Shown one piece after another: positions 25,465-33,512 of a DNA stretch of 64,000 bases. The DNA comes from an uncultured Selenomonadaceae bacterium. Its GTDB lineage: Bacteria; Bacillota; Negativicutes; Selenomonadales; Selenomonadaceae. The notes under the pieces are model-generated. The model made no database searches, was not told the DNA's origin, and saw only the letters and a list, made by a program, of their open reading frames with translations. The stretch lies in the NCBI GenBank assembly GCA_905234195.1, contig CAJOFR010000002.1, positions 1 through 64,000 of the forward strand, read 5' to 3'. The position numbers and the translations under genes are program-made. How positions within the stretch are numbered: the first letter of the stretch is position 1; each line of letters opens with the position of its first letter.

Positions 25465-26091
25465 TTAAAATTTGTGGTTGACGCCCAAAGAAAATCCCAT
25501 TGTATTGTAGCCGGGGTTGTGAGATTTCATGCCGTTCGAGACGTGGCTGACGTAATAACCGACCGTGAAAGAATCGTCGTCGCGGTAGTTCCAGGTAAAA
25601 CTGGGACCCGTGCGCCAAAGAAAACCGTACGCTCTGCCCTGTGCGGGGTGTGCGCGATTATATAAAAGAAAACTGCCGGAAAGATCCCAGTTCATGTAAA
25701 ATTTTCCGGAAACGTGTCTTTTCCAGCGGAACATGCCCGCCACGCCGATACCAACCGCGTTGCTGTCGCGCAAAATCCCTTCGAGGTTGCGGTTCGTGTA
25801 GCCCGTCGCCCGCGAAAAAGTCAAGCCGCGATAAAATGTCAACGCCCTGTGCTCGTGCATTTTCTGCATCAAGTGCACGTTATAATTATCGACCTGCCTG
25901 TCGCTGCCCAATCTTCCCTGCAAATAATCCAGCTGTATCTCAAAATTTCTTTTGGTGTCGTTGCCTTCGGAATTTTCGGCAAGCGTCATTTCCGGCAAGT
26001 CTTCGGCGGGGGCGGCGGGGATTTTTTCAGCGGCGGCAGAATTTACCAGCATGGCAGTGGAAATAAAAACTGCGCTCAAAAATTTTTTCAA
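25465..26091 (-). CDS. PagL-like lipid A deacylase (acyloxyacyl hydrolase family)
   Basis: A 208-residue exported beta-barrel. A signal peptide (MKKFLSAVFISTAMLVNSAAA) is followed by amphipathic strands and the signature HVSNG near the C-terminus, with NPGYNTMGFSLG and a terminal Phe. PagL enzymes sit in the outer membrane and remove the 3-O acyl chain of lipid A using a His-Ser pair, which fits HVSNG. This supports a lipopolysaccharide-bearing outer membrane. The TTG start overlaps the mrnC stop (TTGA), with GAGGAG 8 bases upstream, so it is coupled to mrnC. Activity is inferred. Confidence 0.82.
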   Translation of the reverse strand: MKKFLSAVFISTAMLVNSAAAEKIPAAPAEDLPEMTLAENSEGNDTKRNFEIQLDYLQGRLGSDRQVDNYNVHLMQKMHEHRALTFYRGLTFSRATGYTNRNLEGILRDSNAVGIGVAGMFRWKRHVSGKFYMNWDLSGSFLLYNRAHPAQGRAYGFLWRTGPSFTWNYRDDDSFTVGYYVSHVSNGMKSHNPGYNTMGFSLGVNHKF

Positions 26092-26510
26092 GTTGCCATC
26101 TCCTCAAAAATCGAATTAAAAGCGGCGGCGCAAATTTCATCGAGGCGCGAAAATTTTTTTGTCAAGAACAATTCGCCGAGCAGAGCCTCAAAACCTGTGC
26201 TGGCGTGATATTCCTTGACGGTGGACGAGCGCGGCGCGTGGGTCTTTGCATTTCTGCCGCGCCGAAAAATTTCCCGCTCGTCGTCCGTCAAAAAATTTTC
26301 GATATTTTTGTAAGCTTCAGCTTGAGAAATTGCGGAAACTATTTTCGCGCTAAGTTCGTGAAGATTGTTTATTCGGTGAGTGACTTTCAAAAGCCGCGTC
26401 CTCGTGTACAAATGAAAGTAAGCGTCGCCAATGTGAGCGGTGACAAGCGGCGAAAGAGTTCGCACTTCCTGCGCCGAAATGTCCGACAAAAAATTCAAGC
26501 TTTCTTCCAT
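26088..26510 (-). CDS. mrnC: Mini-ribonuclease III
   Basis: A 140-residue RNase III catalytic domain without a double-stranded-RNA-binding domain. Acidic residues in LVTAHIGDAYFHLYTR and FEALLGELFL form the metal site. MrnC matures the ends of 23S rRNA in Bacillus. The start lies inside the last codons of cysS (16-base overlap) and the end overlaps the PagL-like gene. The cysS-mrnC order is conserved across Firmicutes. Length and motifs are normal. Confidence 0.93.
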   Translation of the reverse strand: MEESLNFLSDISAQEVRTLSPLVTAHIGDAYFHLYTRTRLLKVTHRINNLHELSAKIVSAISQAEAYKNIENFLTDDEREIFRRGRNAKTHAPRSSTVKEYHASTGFEALLGELFLTKKFSRLDEICAAAFNSIFEEMAT

Positions 26511-27991
26511 TTTACGCCCTGCGGAGTGTCTTCGAGGACAATGCCCGCGTTTTTCAACTCGTCGCGAATTTTGTCAGCCGCCGCCCAATTTTTGGAGCTG
26601 CGCGCGTCTTGACGAATCGAAATAATAATTTCCAGGAGCTTATCGACAAGTTTGGAGTTTGCGGAATTTTCTTCGACGTCGGAAATATTTTCAAAGATAC
26701 CGATAATCGACGCCATGTCCAAAAAAATTTCACGAACGCGCATAATTATAAAAGCGTCCGCGCCGCGCGGGAAAATTTTTCCGCCGATATAATCGTTGTA
26801 ATAAGCGTTGACGTCGCGCGAAAGTTCAAACATGTAGCTAATCGCAAGCGCGGTGTTGAAGTCGTCATTCATCGCGTCTTCAAAACTCGACATCAATCTT
26901 TCGGCAAGTTCGACGAGACCGCCCGCTTGCGAAACGGTTATCATTGCGGATTTTTCCCCGCCGCTCTTGACAAATTTTCCGGACTCAATTTCTTTCGCCA
27001 AATAGTTCAGATTGTCGAAGGCGTGTTTCAAACGATTGTAAGCAATCTGCGTTTCCTTAATCCTGTCTTCGCTGAAATCAAGCGGACTGCGGTAATGAGT
27101 TTGCAGGAGGAAAAAGCGAATGACTTCGCCGGGATATTTTTTGAGAATGTCCTCGACAGTGAAAAAATTTCCGGCGGACTTGCTCATCTTTTCCTGATTG
27201 ATTGTAATAAATCCGTTGTGCAACCAATACTGCGCGAAAGAATTTTCGTCGCCGATAGCCGCTTGAGATTGGGCAATTTCATTTTCGTGGTGCGGGAAAA
27301 TCAAATCTGCGCCGCCGCCGTGAAAATCAAATTTTTCGCCGAGATATTTTAAAGACATCGTGGAGCATTCAATGTGCCAGCCGGGGCGACCTTTACCCCA
27401 AGGACTGTCCCAAGCGGGCTCGTCGGGTTTCGCAGCCTTCCACAGCGCAAAATCCATAGGGTGGCGTTTTCTGTCGTCGACTTCGACGCGCGCGCCCGCC
27501 TGCATATCTTCAACCTTCCGCCCGCTAAGTTTTCCGTAGTGCTCATCTTTTTCGACGCTGTAAAAAACGTCGCCGTTATCCAGCTGATAAGCAAAGCCCT
27601 TGTCGACCAAAGTTTCAATCATGGAAATAATATCGGGCATCGTCTCTGAAACTTTCGGATAAAGATCCGCGTGCCGAACGTTAAGCGCGTCCATTGCCTT
27701 GAAGTAAGCTTTTATGTAGCGGTCGGAAATTTCTTTCCACGTGACTTCTTCGCGATTGGCGGCGGCGATAATTTTGTCGTCGACGTCCGTAAAATTTTGA
27801 ATGTAGCGAACTTTGTAGCCGAGTTTTGAAAAATAACGGCGGATAACATCCCACGTCACGAAGGGGCGCGCGTTGCCGATATGCGGCGGATTGTAGGGCG
27901 TCACACCGCAGCAATAAATACTTACTTCATTTTTTTTCAACGGTTTAAAAATTTCTTTTTGTCTGTTCATCGTGTTGTAAACAAATATCAT
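26495..27991 (-). CDS. cysS: Cysteinyl-tRNA synthetase
   Basis: A 498-residue class I synthetase. HIGN in PPHIGNARPF is the HIGH motif, KMSKS is at EKMSKSAGN, and Cys residues near 28 (YCCGVTPYN) and in the WHIECS region bind zinc. The C-terminal DALR domain is present. It attaches cysteine to tRNA-Cys. ATG 27991 has a GGGGGG-containing site upstream and a TATAAT box lies in the intergenic region. It leads a minus-strand operon of cysS, mrnC, PagL-like, rlmB and perhaps the proline-rich protein. Confidence 0.97.
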   Translation of the reverse strand: MIFVYNTMNRQKEIFKPLKKNEVSIYCCGVTPYNPPHIGNARPFVTWDVIRRYFSKLGYKVRYIQNFTDVDDKIIAAANREEVTWKEISDRYIKAYFKAMDALNVRHADLYPKVSETMPDIISMIETLVDKGFAYQLDNGDVFYSVEKDEHYGKLSGRKVEDMQAGARVEVDDRKRHPMDFALWKAAKPDEPAWDSPWGKGRPGWHIECSTMSLKYLGEKFDFHGGGADLIFPHHENEIAQSQAAIGDENSFAQYWLHNGFITINQEKMSKSAGNFFTVEDILKKYPGEVIRFFLLQTHYRSPLDFSEDRIKETQIAYNRLKHAFDNLNYLAKEIESGKFVKSGGEKSAMITVSQAGGLVELAERLMSSFEDAMNDDFNTALAISYMFELSRDVNAYYNDYIGGKIFPRGADAFIIMRVREIFLDMASIIGIFENISDVEENSANSKLVDKLLEIIISIRQDARSSKNWAAADKIRDELKNAGIVLEDTPQGVKWKKA

Positions 27992-28121
27992 CTTCGGAAC
28001 CCCCCGAAAAAAATTTTTCTTCTAAAATTATAACATACTTCTTGAAAAAAAAATAATCGGCAGGAAAATTTTTTGTCGTCAACGAAAATACAAGAGAAAT
28101 TATTTTTGGACGGTGATTGCT

Positions 28122-31100
28122 TTGAAACAAGTCACTTATAAGATGAGAACGCGCGAAGAGTTTTTTAAATTTGTCGACGATGTTAAAAAGAGCCCTGATT
28201 ACAGAAACGCGAAGGAAATTTTGTTCAAAGTTTTGACCGCGCAACTTATGGACAAAGAGTTAAAAGATCTGTACAGCCTGTCTCAAAAACTTTTTCCTAA
28301 GGCAAAAATTGTCGGCGTTTCCATGACGAACTTTACCGGCAAGGAATTTGACGAAAACCTTGAGGTGCCGGAGTGGGCAAAAAAAATGTCGGACTTCCTG
28401 GAAAATTTTGTGCTTATCAGTTGCTGTTATTTTTATTCTTCCGAAGTAGCAGTAGTGGAAGTTGACGCGAGCGAGATGGATAATTTTTCGGCAACCGCCG
28501 CCGATTTTAGCGGGTTCCTTAAATCGATTCCCGACCTAAAAGGCGTCGAAGTTCTCTGCGCGGGCGGCAAGGAGTACATTGCGTCGTTCATTGACATTAT
28601 CACGCAAGGGCTTGAGAATGTTCCTTTCTTCGGCGCGGAAGCCGGGCTTGTCGAGATAAAAAACAAAACTTGCAAATGTTATACGACTATGGAATGGCAA
28701 GATCAGGTAACCTACACTCAATACGTCATGGGCGAAGAATATCACACGGAAGGAATTGTTATCGTGGCTTACAGCGGAAAAGATCTGCATATCACGACGG
28801 AATATAATTTCGGCTGGAAACCGCTGGGCAAGGAGATGAAAATTACCGAAACTCTCGGCGTGAACTGCATATCGAAAATTGACGACGTGCCCGCCGTTGA
28901 AATTTACAAGAGATATTTGAACGTCGAACCGAATGATTTTTTGCTGTTCAATGTCTTTGATTTTCCCTTCCTTGTGGATCGCGGCGGGTTGCCTGCGTCG
29001 CGCGTCGCTGCTATCTACGACGAAGAAGGGCGGCTTTACATGACGGGCAACGTTAAGCTCGGCGAAAAAATTCGTCTCAGCTACGGCAACCCCGAAGAAA
29101 TTTTGGCGGAAACCTGGCAGTCAAGCGAGCGTGTCAGAAAATTTGACCCGCAGGGGATTTTTGCTTACATTTGCGGAGCGCGGACGGTCTTTCTTGGTTT
29201 TGACGCGAACAGGGAGCTAAAAGACTTCCTGCGGATAGTTCCCAACACTGTGCCTTGTTTCGGCGGCGGGGAAATTTATAAATACAAGAACAGGGGCGGG
29301 CAACTTGCAACGGCATTTTTGGCGGTGGCTCTTCGCGAAGGGGAGGGCTGTGCCTGCGAAGAGATTTTGATTCCGCAAACCGAGCAGAAAACCAGAAGAG
29401 CGGTTGAACCTCTGTCGAAAAGACTTGCCGCATTTTTGAAGGCGTCCACCGACGATTTGAAGGAGTCCAACGAAAAATTTCGTGAGGCCGCGCTTGCCGC
29501 AGAGGCCGCCAATAAAGCTAAGTCGCAGTTCCTTTCAAACATGAGCCACGAGATTCGCACGCCTATTAACGCGATTTTGGGAATGAACGAAATGATTTTG
29601 CGCGAGTCCGACAACGAAACGATTCTTGAGTACGCGGAAAATATTCGCAACGCCGGAAATACTTTGCTGGGTATCGTCAACGACATTCTTGACTTTTCAA
29701 AAATCGAGGCGGGCAAAATGGAAATTATCCCCGTCGAATATGCGTTGAGTTCTCTGCTGAATGATTTGGTCAACATGATTCAGAGCCGCGCGCAGAAAAA
29801 AAGTTTGGAGTTTCATGTCAAAGCCGACGAAAATTTACCGAGCGTCCTTTTCGGCGACGAGATCCGCCTGAAACAAGTCGTCACGAATATTTTGACGAAC
29901 GCCGTCAAGTACACCGAAAAGGGCAGCGTCACTTTAACCGTGAACTTTACGAAGACCGCCGAAAACACCGCGAAAATTTTTTTCAGCGTGAAAGATACGG
30001 GAATTGGAATCAAGCCCGAAGATATTAAAAAACTTTTCAGCGCGTTCGACAGGATAGAGGAAAAAAGAAACCGCACGATTGAAGGCACGGGGCTGGGCAT
30101 GAATATCACGCAACGCCTGCTGAATATGATGGGCACTTCGCTAAATGTTTCGAGTGTCTACGGAGAAGGGTCGGAGTTCAGTTTTGAGATTGAGCAGAAA
30201 ATTGTCAACAGCCACCCGCTCGGAGATTTTGAAACGAGTTTCCGCCACGCACTTAGTCAGCACACGAAGTACCGCGAAAAATTTATCGCGCCGAATGCAA
30301 AAATTCTTGTCGTCGACGATACCGTCATGAACTTAACCGTTGTCAAAGGTCTCCTCAAGCAGACGAAAATTAAAATCGACACGGCGAACAGCGGTTACGA
30401 ATGTTTGAATCTCGTCTCGAAAAATCACTACGATATTATTTTTCTTGACCACAGGATGCCCGGGCTTGACGGTATCGAAACTCTTCAGCACATGCAAGCC
30501 ATGCACAATAATTTAAATGCTGACACGCCGGTTATCTCTCTCACGGCGAACGCAATCAGCGGCGCGCGCAAGCAGTATATCGACGCGGGCTTTCAAGATT
30601 ATTTGACGAAGCCCATCGACAGCGAAAAACTTGAGGCGATGATTATAGAGTACCTTCCGAAAAATAAATTTGAGATTATCGGTTCGAACGACGCCGCAGA
30701 AAATGAAGTCGAAGAAAAAGTTTTGCCGGATTGGTTGAAAAGAGTCGAAGGGTTGAATATTTCGGACGGGCTGGATCATTGCGGAGGGGTTGACGCTTAT
30801 CTTGACGCGCTGACTGTTTTTGCGCAGTCCGTTGTCGGCGGCGCGAAGGAGATAGCGAATTTTTACAAGACCGCCGATTGGAAAAATTACACGACGAAAG
30901 TTCACGCGCTGAAAAGTTCCGCGCGGGTTATCGGGGCGAATGAACTTTCTGAGCGCGCCCGCCGCCTGGAAGACGCGGGAAATTCCGGCTACATTAACGA
31001 GATTTGTGACTCGACGGACGGGCTTTTGGAGCTGTACATAAGTTTTGCCTACAAGCTCGCGCCGCTTTTGCATTCGGACGAAGACGAAGAGTCAAAGCCC

Positions 31101-31304
31101 ATGATTGAAGACGGCGCACTTGCCGAAGCCTACGAAACTTTGCAGGACGCCGCCGCCTCTTTCGATTATGACACGCTGGAATTTGTTTTTCAGTCGTTGG
31201 AAGATTATCGCCTGCCCGAAAATGAAAAGGAGAAGTTCGCGCAGATGAAGTCCGCCGCCACAAATTTGGATTGGGAAAAAATTAATTCGTTGCTTGCCGG
31301 ATAA
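28122..31304 (+). CDS. FIST-domain hybrid histidine kinase
   Basis: A cytoplasmic hybrid kinase of about 1060 residues without membrane segments. FIST sensor domains (about 35-385) are followed by a short coiled coil and HisKA with His476 (SHEIRTPINAILGM). HATPase_c has the G boxes DTGIGI and GTGLGM. A receiver domain carries Asp776 (FLDHRMPG), and an Hpt domain carries His928 (HALKSSARVIG). FIST domains are proposed to bind small ligands such as amino acids. A TTG start at 28122 follows GGTGAT; a GTG at 28113 is the alternative, so the first residues are uncertain. No cognate response regulator is adjacent; the output partner must be elsewhere. Confidence 0.88.
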   Translation: MKQVTYKMRTREEFFKFVDDVKKSPDYRNAKEILFKVLTAQLMDKELKDLYSLSQKLFPKAKIVGVSMTNFTGKEFDENLEVPEWAKKMSDFLENFVLISCCYFYSSEVAVVEVDASEMDNFSATAADFSGFLKSIPDLKGVEVLCAGGKEYIASFIDIITQGLENVPFFGAEAGLVEIKNKTCKCYTTMEWQDQVTYTQYVMGEEYHTEGIVIVAYSGKDLHITTEYNFGWKPLGKEMKITETLGVNCISKIDDVPAVEIYKRYLNVEPNDFLLFNVFDFPFLVDRGGLPASRVAAIYDEEGRLYMTGNVKLGEKIRLSYGNPEEILAETWQSSERVRKFDPQGIFAYICGARTVFLGFDANRELKDFLRIVPNTVPCFGGGEIYKYKNRGGQLATAFLAVALREGEGCACEEILIPQTEQKTRRAVEPLSKRLAAFLKASTDDLKESNEKFREAALAAEAANKAKSQFLSNMSHEIRTPINAILGMNEMILRESDNETILEYAENIRNAGNTLLGIVNDILDFSKIEAGKMEIIPVEYALSSLLNDLVNMIQSRAQKKSLEFHVKADENLPSVLFGDEIRLKQVVTNILTNAVKYTEKGSVTLTVNFTKTAENTAKIFFSVKDTGIGIKPEDIKKLFSAFDRIEEKRNRTIEGTGLGMNITQRLLNMMGTSLNVSSVYGEGSEFSFEIEQKIVNSHPLGDFETSFRHALSQHTKYREKFIAPNAKILVVDDTVMNLTVVKGLLKQTKIKIDTANSGYECLNLVSKNHYDIIFLDHRMPGLDGIETLQHMQAMHNNLNADTPVISLTANAISGARKQYIDAGFQDYLTKPIDSEKLEAMIIEYLPKNKFEIIGSNDAAENEVEEKVLPDWLKRVEGLNISDGLDHCGGVDAYLDALTVFAQSVVGGAKEIANFYKTADWKNYTTKVHALKSSARVIGANELSERARRLEDAGNSGYINEICDSTDGLLELYISFAYKLAPLLHSDEDEESKPMIEDGALAEAYETLQDAAASFDYDTLEFVFQSLEDYRLPENEKEKFAQMKSAATNLDWEKINSLLAG

Positions 31305-31333
31305 AAATTCTTTCCAAAATTTTTCAAAGGCTA

Positions 31334-31361
31334 TCGACAAATCTATAACTTGTGATAAAAT
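31334..31361 (+). promoter_or_regulatory. Promoter of the rubredoxin gene
   Basis: TCGACA (31334-31339) and TAAAAT (31356-31361) are 16 bp apart, upstream of the rubredoxin ribosome site. Confidence 0.5.
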
Positions 31362-31395
31362 TGTTCTAACCAAAAATTTTTAGGAGGGTTTATCA

Positions 31396-31551
31396 ATGAA
31401 ATATATCTGCAACGTTTGCGGCTACGAGTACGACGAAGAGGCAGGCGACCCCGATAACGGGATTGAACCCGGCACGAAATTTGAAGACTTGCCGGAAGAT
31501 TGGGTGTGTCCTCTTTGCGGAGTCGGCAAGGAAGATTTTTCCGAAGAGTAA
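31396..31551 (+). CDS. Rubredoxin
   Basis: A 51-residue electron carrier that binds one iron with four Cys in two CxxCG knuckles, CNVCGY (6-9) and CPLCGV (about 39-42). Typical rubredoxin residues ([20 protein letters not shown]) lie between them. It shuttles electrons at low potential in anaerobes, often to oxygen- or superoxide-detoxifying enzymes. The ATG has TAGGAGGG upstream. It has its own promoter and no redox partner gene beside it. Confidence 0.96.
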   Translation: MKYICNVCGYEYDEEAGDPDNGIEPGTKFEDLPEDWVCPLCGVGKEDFSEE

Positions 31552-31653
31552 AATTTTTTTTCGGAGAAAAAATTTTTTGTGGCAAGTTAATTTAATTTGT
31601 GCTAGAATGTTTTAAGAGAAATTTTTTAAAAGTAAATTGGAGGAATGTTTAAA

Positions 31654-32604
31654 ATGAAAGTAACAGTTGTTGGTTCCGGTAATGTCGGCGCGACCGTCGG
31701 AAATGTTTTGGCGACAAAAGGTTTTGCAAGCGAAGTCGTCCTTATCGATATTAAAGAAGGTCTTTCCGAAGGCAAGGCAATGGACATTATGCAGACTGCG
31801 CACATGCTTAATTTTGATACGACGGTTACCGGCGTGACGAACGATTATGCGGCGACGGCAGGTTCGCAAGTCGTTGTTATCACTTCCGGCATTCCGCGCA
31901 GACCCGGCATGAGCCGCGAAGACCTTATCGGTACCAACGCGAAGATTGTCAAGAGTGTTGTCGACAGAATTTTGGAATATTCGCCCGACGCGATTTTGAT
32001 TATTATTTCCAACCCGATGGACGCGATGACTTATCTCACGCTGAAAGATTCAAAACTTCCGCGCAATCGCATTCTCGGTCAAGGCGGCATGCTCGACAGC
32101 AGTCGTTTCCGTTATTACCTCGCCGAAGCTCTGAAAGAGGCAGGCTACCCCGCAACCCCCACTGACGTTGACGGAATGGTCGTCGGCGGTCACAGCGACA
32201 AAACGATGGTTCCGCTGGTAAGTCTTGCAACTTATCGCGGCATCCCCGTCACCCAGCTCCTCAGCGAAGAACAAATTTCTAAAGCTGTGGAGGCTACAAA
32301 AGTTGGCGGCGCGACTCTTACAAAACTTCTCGGAACTTCCGCGTGGTATGCTCCCGGCGCGGCGGCGGCGGCTATGGTCGAAGCCATTGCACTCGACGCG
32401 AAAAAACTTATTCCCTGCTGCGTTTACCTTGACGGCGAATACGGCGAAAAAGATCTTTGTATCGGCGTGCCCGTCATTCTCGGCAAAAATGGTTGCGAAA
32501 AAATCGTTGAAGTTAAATTCTCTGACGAAGAGAAATCTAAATTTGATGAGAGTGTTGCAGCTGCGCGCGCGACTAATTCCAAACTCGGTGACGCCCTTAA
32601 ATAA
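31654..32604 (+). CDS. mdh: Malate dehydrogenase
   Basis: A 316-residue LDH-like NAD-dependent malate dehydrogenase. The nucleotide motif is GSGNVGA (7-13) with Asp32 selecting NAD. Arg83 in IPRRPGMSR marks malate rather than lactate specificity, and His180 in GGHSDKTM is the proton acceptor. It interconverts malate and oxaloacetate, probably in the reductive branch to succinate or propionate. The ATG at 31654 follows GGAGG by 10 bases; an in-frame ATG 9 bases earlier sits on the ribosome site. A terminator follows after a CTA-rich tract. Confidence 0.95.
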   Translation: MKVTVVGSGNVGATVGNVLATKGFASEVVLIDIKEGLSEGKAMDIMQTAHMLNFDTTVTGVTNDYAATAGSQVVVITSGIPRRPGMSREDLIGTNAKIVKSVVDRILEYSPDAILIIISNPMDAMTYLTLKDSKLPRNRILGQGGMLDSSRFRYYLAEALKEAGYPATPTDVDGMVVGGHSDKTMVPLVSLATYRGIPVTQLLSEEQISKAVEATKVGGATLTKLLGTSAWYAPGAAAAAMVEAIALDAKKLIPCCVYLDGEYGEKDLCIGVPVILGKNGCEKIVEVKFSDEEKSKFDESVAAARATNSKLGDALK

Positions 32605-32643
32605 GGGGTAAGAGAAAACTTTTCCCTATCCCCTACCCACTAG
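32605..32643. repeat. CTA-rich intergenic tract
   Basis: This stretch contains CCCTATCCCCTACCCACTAG and a GGGGTAAGAG segment. It resembles tracts at 473-501, 629-660, 40772-40822 and 47640-47697. It is possibly a worn dispersed repeat. Confidence 0.4.
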
Positions 32644-32648
32644 AAAAA

Positions 32649-32682
32649 ACTCTGCCGTAAATTTTTCGGCGGAGTTTTTTTT
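32649..32682 (+). terminator. Intrinsic terminator of mdh
   Basis: ACTCTGCCG (32649-32657) and CGGCGGAGT (32667-32675) form a 9-bp stem followed by seven T. Confidence 0.85.
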
Positions 32683-32758
32683 AATCTTTAAGGAAGGAGA
32701 ATTTTTATTCGATATTAAAGGTGAAAGCACTTTCGCTTTTGCCAAGGAGGGGTTTAAA

Positions 32759-33010
32759 ATGGTAGAAAGGATCGAAAAAATTGCACGCATTAAGCCGATT
32801 GATTACGACGTCGGACGCAGATTCGACAGCCGCAACCAACGCGACGACAAGAAGGGAAGCTTCGCCGCAGAGTTAAAGCGCGTGCTGAACAAAAAAAATG
32901 AAAACAAGACCGGCGAAATTCCCGAAGCGTACAGCTTGGAACTGAACGCAAGCGAAAATAATTACTTGTTTTATTTCGGCAGTCTTGACTTGAACGCTCT
33001 GCTCAACTGA
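32759..33010 (+). CDS. Small hypothetical protein
   Basis: The 83-residue protein matches no family I know. The first half is basic (IEKIARIKPIDYDVGRR, RDDKKGSFAAELKRVLNKK); the end is hydrophobic and acidic (NNYLFYFGSLDLNALLN). No membrane helix is evident. An excellent AAGGAGGGG lies 7 bases before the ATG, in the common TTTAAA spacer context, which supports translation. It lies between the mdh terminator and tadA on the same strand and may be the first gene of the tadA-GT9-rnhA run. Confidence 0.6.
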   Translation: MVERIEKIARIKPIDYDVGRRFDSRNQRDDKKGSFAAELKRVLNKKNENKTGEIPEAYSLELNASENNYLFYFGSLDLNALLN

Positions 33011-33037
33011 ACAAAAATTCTAAGGAAGTGTTGAAAA

Positions 33038-33499
33038 TTGTTTCATGACGAAAAAAATATGCGCCTTGCTCTTGCGGAGGCAGTGAAGGCGTACGAAGAA
33101 GGCGAAGTTCCAATCGGTGCCGTTCTCATTGACGAGAGCGGCATTTTAATTTGCGGCGAACACAATCGAATCGAACAAATGAAGGACGCGACTGCCCACG
33201 CGGAGATTTTGGCTTTGCGCGCGGCAAGCAAAAAACTTGACAAGCGACGGTTGCAAAACTGCACGATTTATGTAACAATAGAGCCGTGCCCAATGTGCGC
33301 GGGCGCGTTGGTTTTGAGCCGCGTCAATCGTTTGGTTTATGGCGCGGTCGATTCAAAGTTCGGCGCGGCTGAATCTCTATTCAACGTCGTTAATAATCCC
33401 GCGCTGAATCATCAGTTGCAGGTCACCGCAGGAGTTTTGGAAGGCGATTGCCGCGAATTGATGCAAAGATTTTTTACTGAACGCCGCAATAAATTTTAA
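33038..33499 (+). CDS. tadA: tRNA-specific adenosine deaminase
   Basis: A 153-residue cytidine-deaminase-fold enzyme. His54-Ala-Glu56 (HAE) and Cys84/Cys87 (PCPMC) bind the catalytic zinc. TadA converts A34 to inosine in tRNA-Arg(ACG). The start is TTG with AAGGAAG 9 bases upstream; the N-terminus MFHDEKNMRLALAEA fits the family. It is followed 13 bases later by the first GT9 gene, an unusual partner. Length is normal. Confidence 0.95.
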   Translation: MFHDEKNMRLALAEAVKAYEEGEVPIGAVLIDESGILICGEHNRIEQMKDATAHAEILALRAASKKLDKRRLQNCTIYVTIEPCPMCAGALVLSRVNRLVYGAVDSKFGAAESLFNVVNNPALNHQLQVTAGVLEGDCRELMQRFFTERRNKF

Positions 33500-33512
33500 G
33501 GAGGTAATTTTT

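Noticed and set aside
27992-28112. T-box leader before cysS
   Set aside because: The gap is only about 120 bases and lacks the specifier-loop and T-box sequence.
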